Assembly: GCA_030681035.1 (NCBI GenBank) | Contig: JAUXUI010000130.1 | Location: 1-41,469, forward strand | Direction: 5' to 3' | Length of the DNA: 41,469 nt | DNA from: Lysobacteraceae bacterium | GTDB taxonomy: Bacteria; Pseudomonadota; Gammaproteobacteria; Xanthomonadales; Xanthomonadaceae | Part shown: positions 12,131 to 20,387 of the stretch, piece by piece | Layout: every line of letters begins with the position of its first letter | Numbering within the stretch: position 1 is the stretch's first letter | Notes under the pieces: model-generated | Databases searched by the model: none | Told to the model about the DNA's origin: nothing | The model's input: only the letters and a program-made list of their open reading frames with translations | Made by a program: the position numbers and the translations under genes

Positions 12131-13135
12131 TCAGCGCTCGAGCCACGGTGGTGGTTGCAAGCCTTTGCCCTGTAAAAACGAGGGGTTGAACAACTTGGAC
12201 TCATAACGGCTGGCACTGTCGCACAGGATGGTTACGACGCAATGCCCAGGCCCGAGTTGCCTGGCCAGACGAATGGCACCGGCAACATTGATGCCGCTGG
12301 ATGTACCCACGTAGAGTCCTTCTGTGCCAATCAGCTCCCACAGCACCGGCAGCCATTCATGATCGGGGATGTTGTAGGCATCATCGATGCGCGCGCCGCT
12401 GAGATTGCCGGTGATGCGGTTTTGGCCAATGCCTTCGGTGATTGAACTGCCGTGTGATACCAACTTGCCGGTCTTCACCCAACTGCAAATGGCTGCGCCA
12501 TCCGGGTCGGCAGCAGCCGTGACCACCGTGGGACTGCGCTGTTTGAGGTAGGCGGACACGCCGGCCAGTGTGCCGCCGGTGCCGACCGAACAGATGAAGC
12601 CGTCGACTTTGCCGCCCGTTTGCGCCCAGATTTCCGGCCCGGTACTGGCGGTGTGGCCATTGCTGTTGGCCAGGTTGTCCCATTGATTGGCATAAAAAAC
12701 CCCGCCGGGCGTGTTGGCGGCCATTGCTTCGGCCAAGCGTCGGGCCTGATGCACGTAGTTTTCCGGGTTCGCGTACGGGACGGCAGGCACGGTGCGCAGA
12801 TCGGCACCCATGCCGCGCAACGCTGATTGCTTCTCGGCGGATTGGGTATCGGGCATCAGGATGATGGTCTTGAGTCCCAATGCGTTGCCGGCCAACGTGA
12901 GGCCAATGCCGGTATTTCCGGCGGTGCCCTCAACCACGGTGCCGCCCGGCGCTATCAAACCACGCTCCAGCGCGTCGAGCAGCAGATACTTGGCGGCGCG
13001 ATCTTTTACCGAACCACCTGGATTCATGAACTCGGCTTTGCCAAAAATCTCGCAGCCGGTGCGCTCCGACGCCACGCGCAACCGGATCAGCGGGGTATTG
13101 CCGATGTGATCAAGAAACGGACAGTTGATAGCCAT
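12131..13135 (-). CDS. cysK: Cysteine synthase A (O-acetylserine sulfhydrylase), PLP-dependent
   Basis: Makes cysteine from O-acetylserine and sulfide in the cytoplasm. The 334-residue fold-type II PLP enzyme shows the Schiff-base Lys44 in PGGSVKDRAAKY, the substrate-binding loop EGTAGNTG (69-76), the PLP phosphate-binding GTGGT (185-189) and a late GTSSGIN motif. The EGTAGNTG loop is a cysteine-synthase signature and argues against threonine dehydratase or cystathionine beta-synthase. The start at 13135 (MAINCPFLDHIGNTPLIRL) gives the family N-terminus. It is upstream of, and probably read separately from, dcp, and divergent from the GST gene (145-bp gap). Confidence 0.88.
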   Translation of the reverse strand: MAINCPFLDHIGNTPLIRLRVASERTGCEIFGKAEFMNPGGSVKDRAAKYLLLDALERGLIAPGGTVVEGTAGNTGIGLTLAGNALGLKTIILMPDTQSAEKQSALRGMGADLRTVPAVPYANPENYVHQARRLAEAMAANTPGGVFYANQWDNLANSNGHTASTGPEIWAQTGGKVDGFICSVGTGGTLAGVSAYLKQRSPTVVTAAADPDGAAICSWVKTGKLVSHGSSITEGIGQNRITGNLSGARIDDAYNIPDHEWLPVLWELIGTEGLYVGTSSGINVAGAIRLARQLGPGHCVVTILCDSASRYESKLFNPSFLQGKGLQPPPWLER

Positions 13136-13280
13136 GGTATGTGCTCATGCAAGTGTGCTTGCAGTGCAACGGTTATTAACGAAAAGGTCAAGCGTTCCGC
13201 ATTGCTCATGCAAAGGCTGCTGCGTACATGCGGACAACTCGTCTATGCTTGGATACCTGTCGAATCCGGAGGACTCACGC

Positions 13281-13913
13281 ATGTATACGCTGTATTACGC
13301 GCCCGGCGCGGCCAGTTTCGTGGTCCATTGGTTGTTGATCGAGGCGGGCGCCGAGTATCGCCTGCAGCGCGTCAACCTGCAGGACGGTGAACAGCGCAGT
13401 GAGGCTTACTTGAAGCTCAATCCCAACGGTGTGGTGCCGACGTTGCTGATCGACGGCAAGCCGGCGAGTGAGGCGGCAGCGCTGGTATTGCATCTGGCCG
13501 ATTCATTTCCGGCATTGGCGCTGGCGCCGGCCATCGGCAGCCTGGAGCGGGCGCATTACTACCAGTGGGTACTGCACTTGGCCAACACCGTGCAACCGGC
13601 ATTCCGGCACTGGTTTTTTGCCGCCGAGGCGGCGGGTGAGGCGAATGCCGATGCCGCCAAGGCGCAAGCCCGCGCGCGGATCGAAGCGGCGTGGCAGCGC
13701 ATCGACGCCCACCTGCAGGCCAACGGGCCGTATTTGTTGGGTAAATCCCCCAGCGCCGCCGATTTCTTGCTGACCATGTTGATGCGCTGGTCGCGCAACA
13801 TGCCGCGTCCGGCCACTGAATGGGCGAATCTGGCCACGTTGGCGCAGCGCATGAAAGCGCGCCCGAGTTTTGCGCGGCTGTGTCAGGCCGAGGAGTTGAC
13901 CGAGTGGACCTGA
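13281..13913 (+). CDS. Glutathione S-transferase family protein
   Basis: A 210-residue two-domain GST: an N-terminal thioredoxin-like domain with YAPGAAS (likely glutathione-activating Ser near residue 10), the cis-proline GVVPTL and the glutathione-contacting SEAAAL motif, then an all-helical C-terminal domain (YLLGKSPSAADFLLTML). It probably conjugates glutathione to electrophiles; the substrate is unknown. The start at 13281 has CGGAGGA 8 nt upstream. It is the first gene of a compact operon with acyl-CoA dehydrogenase (19-bp gap) and enoyl-CoA hydratase, which may point to detoxifying or degrading an acyl substrate. Confidence 0.9.
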   Translation: MYTLYYAPGAASFVVHWLLIEAGAEYRLQRVNLQDGEQRSEAYLKLNPNGVVPTLLIDGKPASEAAALVLHLADSFPALALAPAIGSLERAHYYQWVLHLANTVQPAFRHWFFAAEAAGEANADAAKAQARARIEAAWQRIDAHLQANGPYLLGKSPSAADFLLTMLMRWSRNMPRPATEWANLATLAQRMKARPSFARLCQAEELTEWT

Positions 13914-13932
13914 CAACGCAGGGGGCACAGGC

Positions 13933-15738
13933 ATGAACGAAGTAGAGCTGATCGATTGGCGGCACCAGCAGTTTGTGCTGCATGAGGTACTGCAGGTGGC
14001 GCAGCTCACGCGTTATCCGCATTTCTCGCAGCACAGCATTGATACCTTCGATGCGGCACTTGAGCTGGCGCAGCAGCTGGCGCTGACGCATTTTCAACCG
14101 CACAACCGCGAGGCCGACCTGAACGAGCCGCGCGTACGCGATGGCAAGGTGCATCTGGTGCCCGCAGTAGCCAAGGCACTGGCCGCGTATCGCGAGGCGG
14201 GTTTTTTTGCGGCGGGCGCCGATGAGTCCGATGGCGGCATGCAATTGCCTTACACCATTGCGCTGGCCTGCGACGGGCTGTTTGCCGGTGCCAATGTCGC
14301 CACCGCCGGCTATCCGATGCTGACCAAGGGCGTTGCCCATCTGATCGCCAGGTTCGGCACTGCCGACCAGAAACAACGCTTCTTGCAGCCGCTGCGCGAT
14401 GGCCGTTTCTTCGGCACCATGTGCCTGAGCGAGACGCAGGCCGGCTCGTCGCTGGGCGATATCAGCACCCGCGCCGAACCCATCGGTGACGGCGATTACC
14501 GCATTAGTGGCGCAAAGATGTGGATCTCCGGCGGCGAGCACGAGTTGGCCGACAACATCGTACACATGGTGCTGGCGCGCACCCCCGATGCGCCGTCGGG
14601 TGTGCGCGGCATCAGCCTGTTCATCGTGCCACGCTACCGGGTGGCGGCCGATGGCAGTGTTGGCGAGGACAATGATGTGCGGCTTGCCGGCGTCAACCAC
14701 AAGCTTGGGCAGCGCGGCATCGTCAACACCTTCCTCAAGTTTGGCGAGCGCGGCGAGTGCATCGGCCATCGGGTAGGGCCGGAACATCGCGGTCTGGCGC
14801 AGATGTTCGTGATGATGAACGAGGCCCGGATCGGTGTTGGCATCGGCGCGATCATGCTGGGCAATGCCGGCTATCGCTATGCGCTGGCCTATGCCAGGGA
14901 ACGGCGTCAGGGCCGTCATCCCGATCAGAAAGACCCGCAAAGCCAGCCGCTGCCGATCATCGAGCACGCCGATGTGCGGCGGATGCTGTTGCAGCAACGC
15001 GTCTATGTGGAAGGTGCCCATGCCCTGGCGCTGTACGCGGCAACACTGGTCGATACCCAGAACCACGATCCCGAGGACACCGTGCGTGCGCGTGCCGGGG
15101 TTGTGCTGGAGTTGCTCACCCCGATCATCAAGGCATGGTCGGCGCAGTGGTGCGTCAAAGCGAACGACCTGGCGATCCAGGTGCTGGGTGGTTATGGCTA
15201 TACCCGCGAGTATCCGGTAGAGCAGTTCTATCGCGACAATCGGCTCAATCCAATTCACGAAGGCAGCAACGGCATTCAGGCGTTGGACCTGCTCGGCCGC
15301 AAGGTGCTCACCGACAACGGGGCAGGGCTGCGGGCATTGCTTGATGCGATGGCAGGCACCATCGAATCGGCAGCCGGCCAGCCCGAGCTGATCCCGTATG
15401 CGCAGGCATTGGCGCAGTACGCCAAGCGTGCCGCCGACGTGACCTTGCGTATTGGCAGCGAGTTGGCCGCAGGCCGGTTGCGCCAGGGGCTGGCCAATGC
15501 CTCGCAATACCTCACCGTGATGGGGCATCTGTGCGTGGGCTGGATGTGGTTGCGCCAGGCGCAAACGGCCAGCACGGCATTGCCGGCGGCGCACGCTGCG
15601 GATGCGCGTTTCTATCGTGGCAAGTTGCATGCCTGCCGGTTCTTTTTTCAGCACGAGTTGCCAACCATTGAAGCGGCGTTGCGGCTGCTGGAATCCATGG
15701 ACAGCAGCGTGTACGACATGCAGATCGACTGGTTCTAA
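13933..15738 (+). CDS. Acyl-CoA dehydrogenase with extended C-terminal domain
   Basis: A FAD enzyme that introduces the alpha-beta double bond into acyl-CoA. At 601 residues it is longer than the roughly 380-residue core family and belongs with the C-terminally extended acyl-CoA dehydrogenases (the type that includes DmdC-like proteins). Visible motifs are MCLSETQAGSSLGDI with GAKMWISGGEHE (FAD and substrate loops), and VLGGYGYTREYPVEQFYRDN with HEGSNGIQALDL near residues 415-455. AGGGGG lies upstream of ATG 13933. It is co-operonic with the GST before it and the crotonase 2 bp after it. The substrate cannot be told from sequence. Confidence 0.92.
   Translation: MNEVELIDWRHQQFVLHEVLQVAQLTRYPHFSQHSIDTFDAALELAQQLALTHFQPHNREADLNEPRVRDGKVHLVPAVAKALAAYREAGFFAAGADESDGGMQLPYTIALACDGLFAGANVATAGYPMLTKGVAHLIARFGTADQKQRFLQPLRDGRFFGTMCLSETQAGSSLGDISTRAEPIGDGDYRISGAKMWISGGEHELADNIVHMVLARTPDAPSGVRGISLFIVPRYRVAADGSVGEDNDVRLAGVNHKLGQRGIVNTFLKFGERGECIGHRVGPEHRGLAQMFVMMNEARIGVGIGAIMLGNAGYRYALAYARERRQGRHPDQKDPQSQPLPIIEHADVRRMLLQQRVYVEGAHALALYAATLVDTQNHDPEDTVRARAGVVLELLTPIIKAWSAQWCVKANDLAIQVLGGYGYTREYPVEQFYRDNRLNPIHEGSNGIQALDLLGRKVLTDNGAGLRALLDAMAGTIESAAGQPELIPYAQALAQYAKRAADVTLRIGSELAAGRLRQGLANASQYLTVMGHLCVGWMWLRQAQTASTALPAAHAADARFYRGKLHACRFFFQHELPTIEAALRLLESMDSSVYDMQIDWF
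14771..14778 (+). other. KOPS-like octamer GGGTAGGG
   Basis: It matches GGGNAGGG and points right, towards the dif-like site at 20360. It is inside the acyl-CoA dehydrogenase gene. Confidence 0.4.
15320..15327 (+). other. KOPS-like octamer GGGCAGGG
   Basis: It matches GGGNAGGG and points right, towards the dif-like site at 20360. It is inside the acyl-CoA dehydrogenase gene. Confidence 0.4.
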
Positions 15739-15740
15739 CC

Positions 15741-16532
15741 ATGACCGCAAACAACAAACTCAGCATTGAACGCCGCGGCCATGTGCTGTTGATCGGCTTT
15801 GATCGCGCCGAGAAACGCAACGCTTTCGATGTCGATATGTATCTGGCACTGGCCGCTGCCTACGGCGAACTGGATCGTGATCCGGACCTGCGTTGCGGCC
15901 TATTGTTTGGTCATGGCGAGCACTTCACCGCGGGGCTGGATTTGCCGCAATGGGCACCGGTGCTGGCTCGCGGCGAATGGATTGCCTTGCCCGAGGGTTG
16001 CATCGAACCGTTCGGGCTGGACGAAGGCAAACGCCTGCGCAAACCGATGGTGGTGGCGGCACGCGGAGTCAGTTTTACCGTCGCGGTGGAGTTGATGCTG
16101 GCTGCCGACATCCGTGTCGCCGGTACCGACGCACGTTTTGGTCAGCTCGAAGTGCAACGCGGATTTTTCCCTTGCGGCGGCGCAACGGTGCGGCTGGCGC
16201 AGGAAGTGGGTTGGGGCAATGCCATGCGCATCATCCTCAGCGGTGAAGAGTTTTCGGCCGAGGAGGCGTACCGATTGGGCCTGGTGCAGGCGCTGGTGCC
16301 GCCGGATCAGACGTTTTCCGCCGCACTCGCGATTGCCGAACGCATCGCTGCCCAGGCCCCACTCGGAGTGCAGGCGGCTTTGGCCTCGGCTCGCCATGCC
16401 CGCGTGGCCGGTGATGTGGCAGAGTTGGCGGTGATGTTCAGCCGTCTTGGCCCGGTGTTGGCGAGCGAAGACATGGCCGAAGCCTTGAGCGCGTTCAACG
16501 AGCGCCGTAACGCGGTATTCAAAGGGCGCTGA
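15741..16532 (+). CDS. Crotonase/enoyl-CoA hydratase family protein
   Basis: A 263-residue crotonase-fold enzyme, expected to hydrate the enoyl-CoA made by the dehydrogenase just upstream (2-bp gap). The oxyanion loop FTAGLDL (Ala64) and both catalytic acids, Glu117 (VELMLAADI) and Glu137 (FGQLEV), align with the two glutamates of rat enoyl-CoA hydratase. The usual GGG before the first Glu is replaced by VAV, so the oxyanion-hole glycine is not conserved and the substrate or reaction may differ from a standard hydratase. Its last 14 bp overlap the end of the convergent patatin gene. Confidence 0.85.
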   Translation: MTANNKLSIERRGHVLLIGFDRAEKRNAFDVDMYLALAAAYGELDRDPDLRCGLLFGHGEHFTAGLDLPQWAPVLARGEWIALPEGCIEPFGLDEGKRLRKPMVVAARGVSFTVAVELMLAADIRVAGTDARFGQLEVQRGFFPCGGATVRLAQEVGWGNAMRIILSGEEFSAEEAYRLGLVQALVPPDQTFSAALAIAERIAAQAPLGVQAALASARHARVAGDVAELAVMFSRLGPVLASEDMAEALSAFNERRNAVFKGR

Positions 16533-17523
16533 TCGTGCTGGATGCGTTAGCATCCGTGCGCGGCTTCGCCAGTTGTGCGCCGACATGGGCAAGCCGCGCC
16601 GCAACGTCAGGCTTTAGCAGGTGTTGCAACGCCTGCTCGCGCAGGTGCTGGATATTATCGCTGGATGCATCGTCCAGAAACTGGCTGCCGGCTGCAAGCT
16701 TCAACTGCATCCGGGTATAGCCGTCGCCAACCAGCAAACGGGCGATCTCGTCATTGTTGTCGGAGGCGGCATCGAACACCACATCCAGCAACGGCATCGC
16801 CCATTGCATCGCGCCCCAGCTTTTCGCATCGTGAGCGCTGATTGGGTAAGCATGGCGTCCGGTGCCCATCGACAACAACAGGAGATGTCTGGGATCGTCG
16901 ATGCGGTCGTCGCAGCGCAGTGCTTCGGCGATCGCGCACAGCGCCGGGTTGTTGGCAACAACGCCACCATCGATCACCGCCATCTCGCGTTCACCGATGC
17001 GCATCGCGTGTGCCGGAAAATAACCGGGCGCTGCTGCCGAGCCGCGCAGGGCTTCCCATACCGGCACATCGCGGTGCTCGGGCGCGTAACTGCGGAAAAA
17101 CACCGGTTCCCGCGCGATGGTATCGAAGGCCAGCAACATCACCGGGCGTTGCAGTTGGCCCAGTGTCATGTCGCCGAACACCAGATGTAGCACCCGGTCG
17201 AGGCCACGACCATCAAACTTCGGCGCCGACAGGCCTTGGCTGGCAATGCGGCGGGCACGGGACAACACTCGTTTGGGCGCATCCGGGAAAATCGCGCGGC
17301 TGGCTTCTTCGTACAGATGGGCCAGCTCGGCAGGGCGCTTTCCTGCGGCAAGGCCAGCCACCACCAAGGCACCGGTTGAATTACCTACCAGTAAGTCGAA
17401 TTGATCGGCAACTGGCCCGGCATGGTGCGCTGCCAATGCGTTCTCAAGATGAGCAAGCCACAAGCTGGGCACCACACCACGAATACCGCCGCCATCGATA
17501 CTCAGAATCCGTTGCGCCCGCAA
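16519..17523 (-). CDS. Patatin-like phospholipase/acyl hydrolase
   Basis: A 334-residue patatin-fold lipid acyl hydrolase with a Ser-Asp dyad. The anion-hole motif DGGGIRG is at residues 10-16, the nucleophile elbow G-N-S49-T-G at 47-51, and the catalytic Asp185 in the DGG box VIDGGVVANNP. The glycine-rich motif sits very near the N-terminus, so the start must be at 17523, which is a TTG codon with GGAG 9 nt upstream; no in-frame ATG fits. It is homologous in architecture to the CapV effector family, but no cGAS-like cyclase or other CBASS gene is nearby, so a housekeeping lipase is the simpler reading. Confidence 0.85.
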   Translation of the reverse strand: MRAQRILSIDGGGIRGVVPSLWLAHLENALAAHHAGPVADQFDLLVGNSTGALVVAGLAAGKRPAELAHLYEEASRAIFPDAPKRVLSRARRIASQGLSAPKFDGRGLDRVLHLVFGDMTLGQLQRPVMLLAFDTIAREPVFFRSYAPEHRDVPVWEALRGSAAAPGYFPAHAMRIGEREMAVIDGGVVANNPALCAIAEALRCDDRIDDPRHLLLLSMGTGRHAYPISAHDAKSWGAMQWAMPLLDVVFDAASDNNDEIARLLVGDGYTRMQLKLAAGSQFLDDASSDNIQHLREQALQHLLKPDVAARLAHVGAQLAKPRTDANASSTISAL

Positions 17524-17643
17524 AGCCTGCTACTCCATGTCAGTAATGGTCTGTAATGGTCGCCCCGGGGCAAATGATTGATGCCGTGGCACCACCCGGG
17601 ACGTGCGTTGATTGACTGCACTGACAGCCGCCAAGTTCCCGCA

Positions 17644-18390
17644 TCAGCCTCCGAACACGCGCTTGAGCAGATCACTGCCACGCTTGAGCGGGTTACTGCG
17701 GATCGCCTTTTCTTCCTCGGCTATGTAATGAAACAGGCCATCGAGTGCCTTGTCGGTAACGTATCCATCAATATCCTGCATGTTTCCAGCGCCAAATGCA
17801 CTGGCCAGAGCACCAGTCTTTTCAGTCAATGCCTTGTAGCGTTGGGTTACATCGTTATTGGCGGTGGCCTTGCTCACGATGGGAAGAAACGCATCACGTA
17901 GCCGATCTTCACTGACCTTGCGGAAGTATTGCGTGCCTGCATCATCACTACCGCGCACGATGTCCAGCGCGTCTTTGACCGTCATCGCACGAACGGTATC
18001 GGCAAAAATGTCCGCAGCCGCAGGAACCGCTTGCTCGGCAGCACGGTTCATGGATGTCTCAAAGGCATCGACCGAGGCGCCGGCACCAAACTTGCGCGCC
18101 AACTTGGTTGCTTTGCGCAAGCTTTTCGGTGTGGCGATTCGTACCGCCTCATCGGCCAGAAAGCCGTCCGTCTTGCCGAGCCGTAGTACGGCATTTCGCG
18201 TGCCTTGCGCCAGCGCTTCCTTGACGCCTGCTGCTGCGTCAGCCTCGCCGACGGGCGCAACGGAATTCTCGGAAGCACTGGATTGACCCAACAGTTGACC
18301 GAGACGGTCGGAAAGCGACTGCGCTGCACACGGCACAGATAGTGTCATCGTCAGACTTCCCAGAAGCGGCAACAAGTACGCGGTACGCAT
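17644..18390 (-). CDS. DUF4197 domain-containing exported protein
   Basis: A 248-residue protein with a signal peptide (MRTAYLLPLLGSLTMTLS, cleavage probably after PCAAQ), so it is periplasmic or secreted. The body matches the helical DUF4197 family of unknown function, with VKEALAQGTRNAV, a conserved mid-region (KALDGLFHYIAEEEKAIRSN) and the terminal LLKRVFGG. ATG 18390 has GGAG 8 nt upstream; a TTG one codon earlier is the alternative. It looks monocistronic, 120 bp downstream of the patatin start. Confidence 0.85.
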   Translation of the reverse strand: MRTAYLLPLLGSLTMTLSVPCAAQSLSDRLGQLLGQSSASENSVAPVGEADAAAGVKEALAQGTRNAVLRLGKTDGFLADEAVRIATPKSLRKATKLARKFGAGASVDAFETSMNRAAEQAVPAAADIFADTVRAMTVKDALDIVRGSDDAGTQYFRKVSEDRLRDAFLPIVSKATANNDVTQRYKALTEKTGALASAFGAGNMQDIDGYVTDKALDGLFHYIAEEEKAIRSNPLKRGSDLLKRVFGG

Positions 18391-18867
18391 CAATGGCTCC
18401 TACACATGTGTGGCAGACAGTGCCCTCTAGTGTAACGCTGTGAGCGCATACACACGGCCATCGCTGGCGTTGCCAAGCACGTGACCCGGCGAAGTTGGGC
18501 CCGGCCGCATTACCCCGAAAAGTTCAGGATTGACTTGTTCAGAGCATCGCAAGAGATCAGCGAAGCCATGGTGGAAGATCCAAACGTGTTGCACTTGACG
18601 CTTGAGACAGCCGAGTGCGGCAAGCCAGTCATGATGATATTTCAGGCACCACGAAACCACCCGTTCACTACTCGCATTTATGCTAAAACCGGGTTAGAGT
18701 GCCAAGCGCTGTGGTTGCTTGGGTCACTGAAGATCGTGGCCCGATGCGGTAGATCCAAATGATCCGCTACATCGATGCGCGTCGCTTTCTCCCGAGGCAA
18801 TACAGCACCCGTGGCGAGCGGTTAATTTTTCGCCAGTCCTTTCACACACTGTTTTGGGAGCAAGTTT
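18391..18867. other. 477-bp intergenic region upstream of the cold-shock gene
   Basis: No gene is supported here. An open frame of 93 codons from GTG 18481 has no ribosome site, no recognisable domain and ends in an unstructured tail. The stretch probably holds the leader and promoter of the cold-shock gene at 18868; long, structured leaders are usual for csp genes. I could not place a convincing -35/-10 pair. Confidence 0.4.
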
Positions 18868-19077
18868 ATGTCGGATCGTCAAAATGGCACGGTAAAGTGG
18901 TTCAACGATGCCAAGGGATTTGGTTTTATCAGCCGCGAAAATGGCGAGGACGTGTTTGTTCACTTCCGTGCCATTCAGGGTGATGGCTTCAAGTCGCTGC
19001 AAGAAGGCCAGCAAGTAACCTTCAAGCTCGTGCAGGGGCAGAAGGGCTTGCAGGCGGACGAGGTCCAGGCCCTGTAA
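18868..19077 (+). CDS. CspA-family cold-shock protein
   Basis: A 69-residue single cold-shock domain that binds single-stranded RNA and DNA as a chaperone. It has both nucleic-acid-binding motifs, RNP1 KGFGFI and RNP2 VFVHF, preceded by [15 protein letters not shown] lies 7 nt before ATG 18868. It is followed by a 17-bp hairpin terminator. Whether this copy is cold-inducible or constitutive cannot be told. Confidence 0.95.
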   Translation: MSDRQNGTVKWFNDAKGFGFISRENGEDVFVHFRAIQGDGFKSLQEGQQVTFKLVQGQKGLQADEVQAL

Positions 19078-19099
19078 TCAGGCGCATGCCTTTGCTTGC

Positions 19100-19136
19100 A
19101 AACACCGACCCCGGGCACTGCCCGGGGTCGGTGTTT
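19100..19136. terminator. 17-bp hairpin between convergent csp and MFS genes
   Basis: The stem arms are AAACACCGACCCCGGGC and GCCCGGGGTCGGTGTTT, with an ACT loop. The stem is perfectly paired and ends in TTT. It sits 22 bp after the cold-shock stop and 13 bp after the MFS stop on the other strand, so it can serve both. Confidence 0.85.
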
Positions 19137-19149
19137 CAGCGTGGCGGTT

Positions 19150-20358
19150 TCACTCCAGCGCGGCGTGATTTTTTGCAACGCTCGCCCACAGCATGCCAAT
19201 CAGGGCAATAAGACCAGCAATGGTAAACACGGCCTGTGGCCCGTAATGATCCCAAATCAGCCCGGCGCCAATACTGGCCAACAATACCGACACGCCGAGT
19301 ACCAGATTGAATACACCAAACCCCGTGCCCCGTTGCGCCGCCGGTACGGTGTCGGCAATGCACGACGCCAGCACACCCTGGGTCAGCCCCAAGTGCATGC
19401 CCCATAAGGCCACTCCGACCAGGATATGGACAAAACCGTGCGCACTCGCCAATAGCGCATTGGCGATCACCAGCACAAACATGCCCAGCGTGACCATGCG
19501 CATGCGCGGGATTCGATCCGACAACTTGCCAGCAGGGTAGGCGACAAGTGCGTAGGCCAGACTCAGGCAGACCAGCACCCACGGCGCGGCGGCATAGGCC
19601 ACACCCATTTGAACGGCGTGCAGGATCAGGAATGCCTCACTGATTCGGGGCAATGTCAGCACCATAGCCAATGCAGCCAGGTGCCAGAATGGTGCAGGCA
19701 GACTGCGTATCGCCGGAAGCCGCAATGTCGGCACCGGGGCGCTTGTTGGCGGACCGGTTGGTGTCGGCACGTCTTTCACATAGCGAAAGATCAGCCAAAC
19801 GGCAACGATGCCCGGAATGACCGCCAGCCACAAGACAGCGCGGATATAGCCATCAAGAGCCCACATTAATCCGATTGCAAGCAACGGTCCCAGCACAGCA
19901 CCGAGAGTGTCCATCGACTGACGCAGACCGAACGCCGCGCCGCGCATACCCGGCGGTGTGGCATCGGCGATCAGGGCATCACGCGGCGCACCGCGGATTC
20001 CCTTGCCAATGCGATCAATCCAGCGCGCGGCGGCGACGAGCGTCAGCGATTGCGCCAGCGGAAACAGGGGTTTTACCAACGTCGCCAGTCCGTAGCCGGC
20101 AAGAATCAGCGGCATACGACGACCGAGGCGGTCACTTAATCGGCCGGAAAACACCTTGACGACCATCGCCAATGACTCGGCGACGCCTTCAAGCAGTCCG
20201 AGTGTGGTTGCCGATGCACCCAGAGTGACGGTAATGAAGATCGGCAACAGACTGTGTATCAGCTCGGAACTGGTGTCCATGCACAAGCTGACCCAACCGA
20301 GCACCCAGACGGTGCGTGGCATGGAGGCTGAAGTAGCGGACGTCCTGTATCCAATCAT
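19150..20358 (-). CDS. Major facilitator superfamily transporter
   Basis: A 402-residue inner-membrane protein with about 12 hydrophobic segments. The signature loop between TM2 and TM3 reads GRLSDRLGRR, repeated in the second half as GKLSDRIPRM, which fits MFS drug/metabolite exporters. The substrate is unknown. The start is doubtful: ATG 20358 lies one base outside the dif-like site (20360-20387) and has no ribosome site. The next in-frame ATG, 20322 (MPRTVWVLGW), would free the intergenic region, but its ribosome site is no better. It is divergent from the Xer activation factor gene. Confidence 0.88.
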   Translation of the reverse strand: MIGYRTSATSASMPRTVWVLGWVSLCMDTSSELIHSLLPIFITVTLGASATTLGLLEGVAESLAMVVKVFSGRLSDRLGRRMPLILAGYGLATLVKPLFPLAQSLTLVAAARWIDRIGKGIRGAPRDALIADATPPGMRGAAFGLRQSMDTLGAVLGPLLAIGLMWALDGYIRAVLWLAVIPGIVAVWLIFRYVKDVPTPTGPPTSAPVPTLRLPAIRSLPAPFWHLAALAMVLTLPRISEAFLILHAVQMGVAYAAAPWVLVCLSLAYALVAYPAGKLSDRIPRMRMVTLGMFVLVIANALLASAHGFVHILVGVALWGMHLGLTQGVLASCIADTVPAAQRGTGFGVFNLVLGVSVLLASIGAGLIWDHYGPQAVFTIAGLIALIGMLWASVAKNHAALE

Positions 20359-20359
20359 A

Positions 20360-20387
20360 AAATTACATAATATACATTATGCGAAGT
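20360..20387 (-). other. dif-like XerC/XerD recombination site
   Basis: Read on the minus strand the 28 bp are ACTTCGCATAA (XerC arm), TGTATA (centre), TTATGTAATTT (XerD arm). Against E. coli dif this is 22/28 identical; the centre is 6/6. From memory the gammaproteobacterial consensus is RNTKCGCATAA-TGTATA-TTATGTTAAAT, which the XerC arm fits 11/11 and the XerD arm 8/11. The inner CATAAT-GTAT-ATTATG is a perfect inverted repeat. It overlaps the first codons of a Xer activation factor gene, and all nearby KOPS-like octamers point to it. It could be the chromosomal dif or an attL/attR hybrid. Confidence 0.85.

Noticed and set aside
13417-15750. A 777-codon open frame on the minus strand opposite the GST and acyl-CoA dehydrogenase genes
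   Set aside because: It has no recognisable domain, is rich in Arg/His/Gln as expected of an antisense frame of GC-rich genes, and the opposite strand carries clear enzymes with catalytic motifs.
16519-17523. Patatin gene as a CBASS (CapV) effector
   Set aside because: No cyclic-oligonucleotide synthase or accessory CBASS genes lie nearby, and the neighbours are lipid and housekeeping genes.
18481-18762. A 93-codon frame upstream of the cold-shock gene
   Set aside because: GTG start without a ribosome site, no recognisable family and odd composition; more likely the csp leader.
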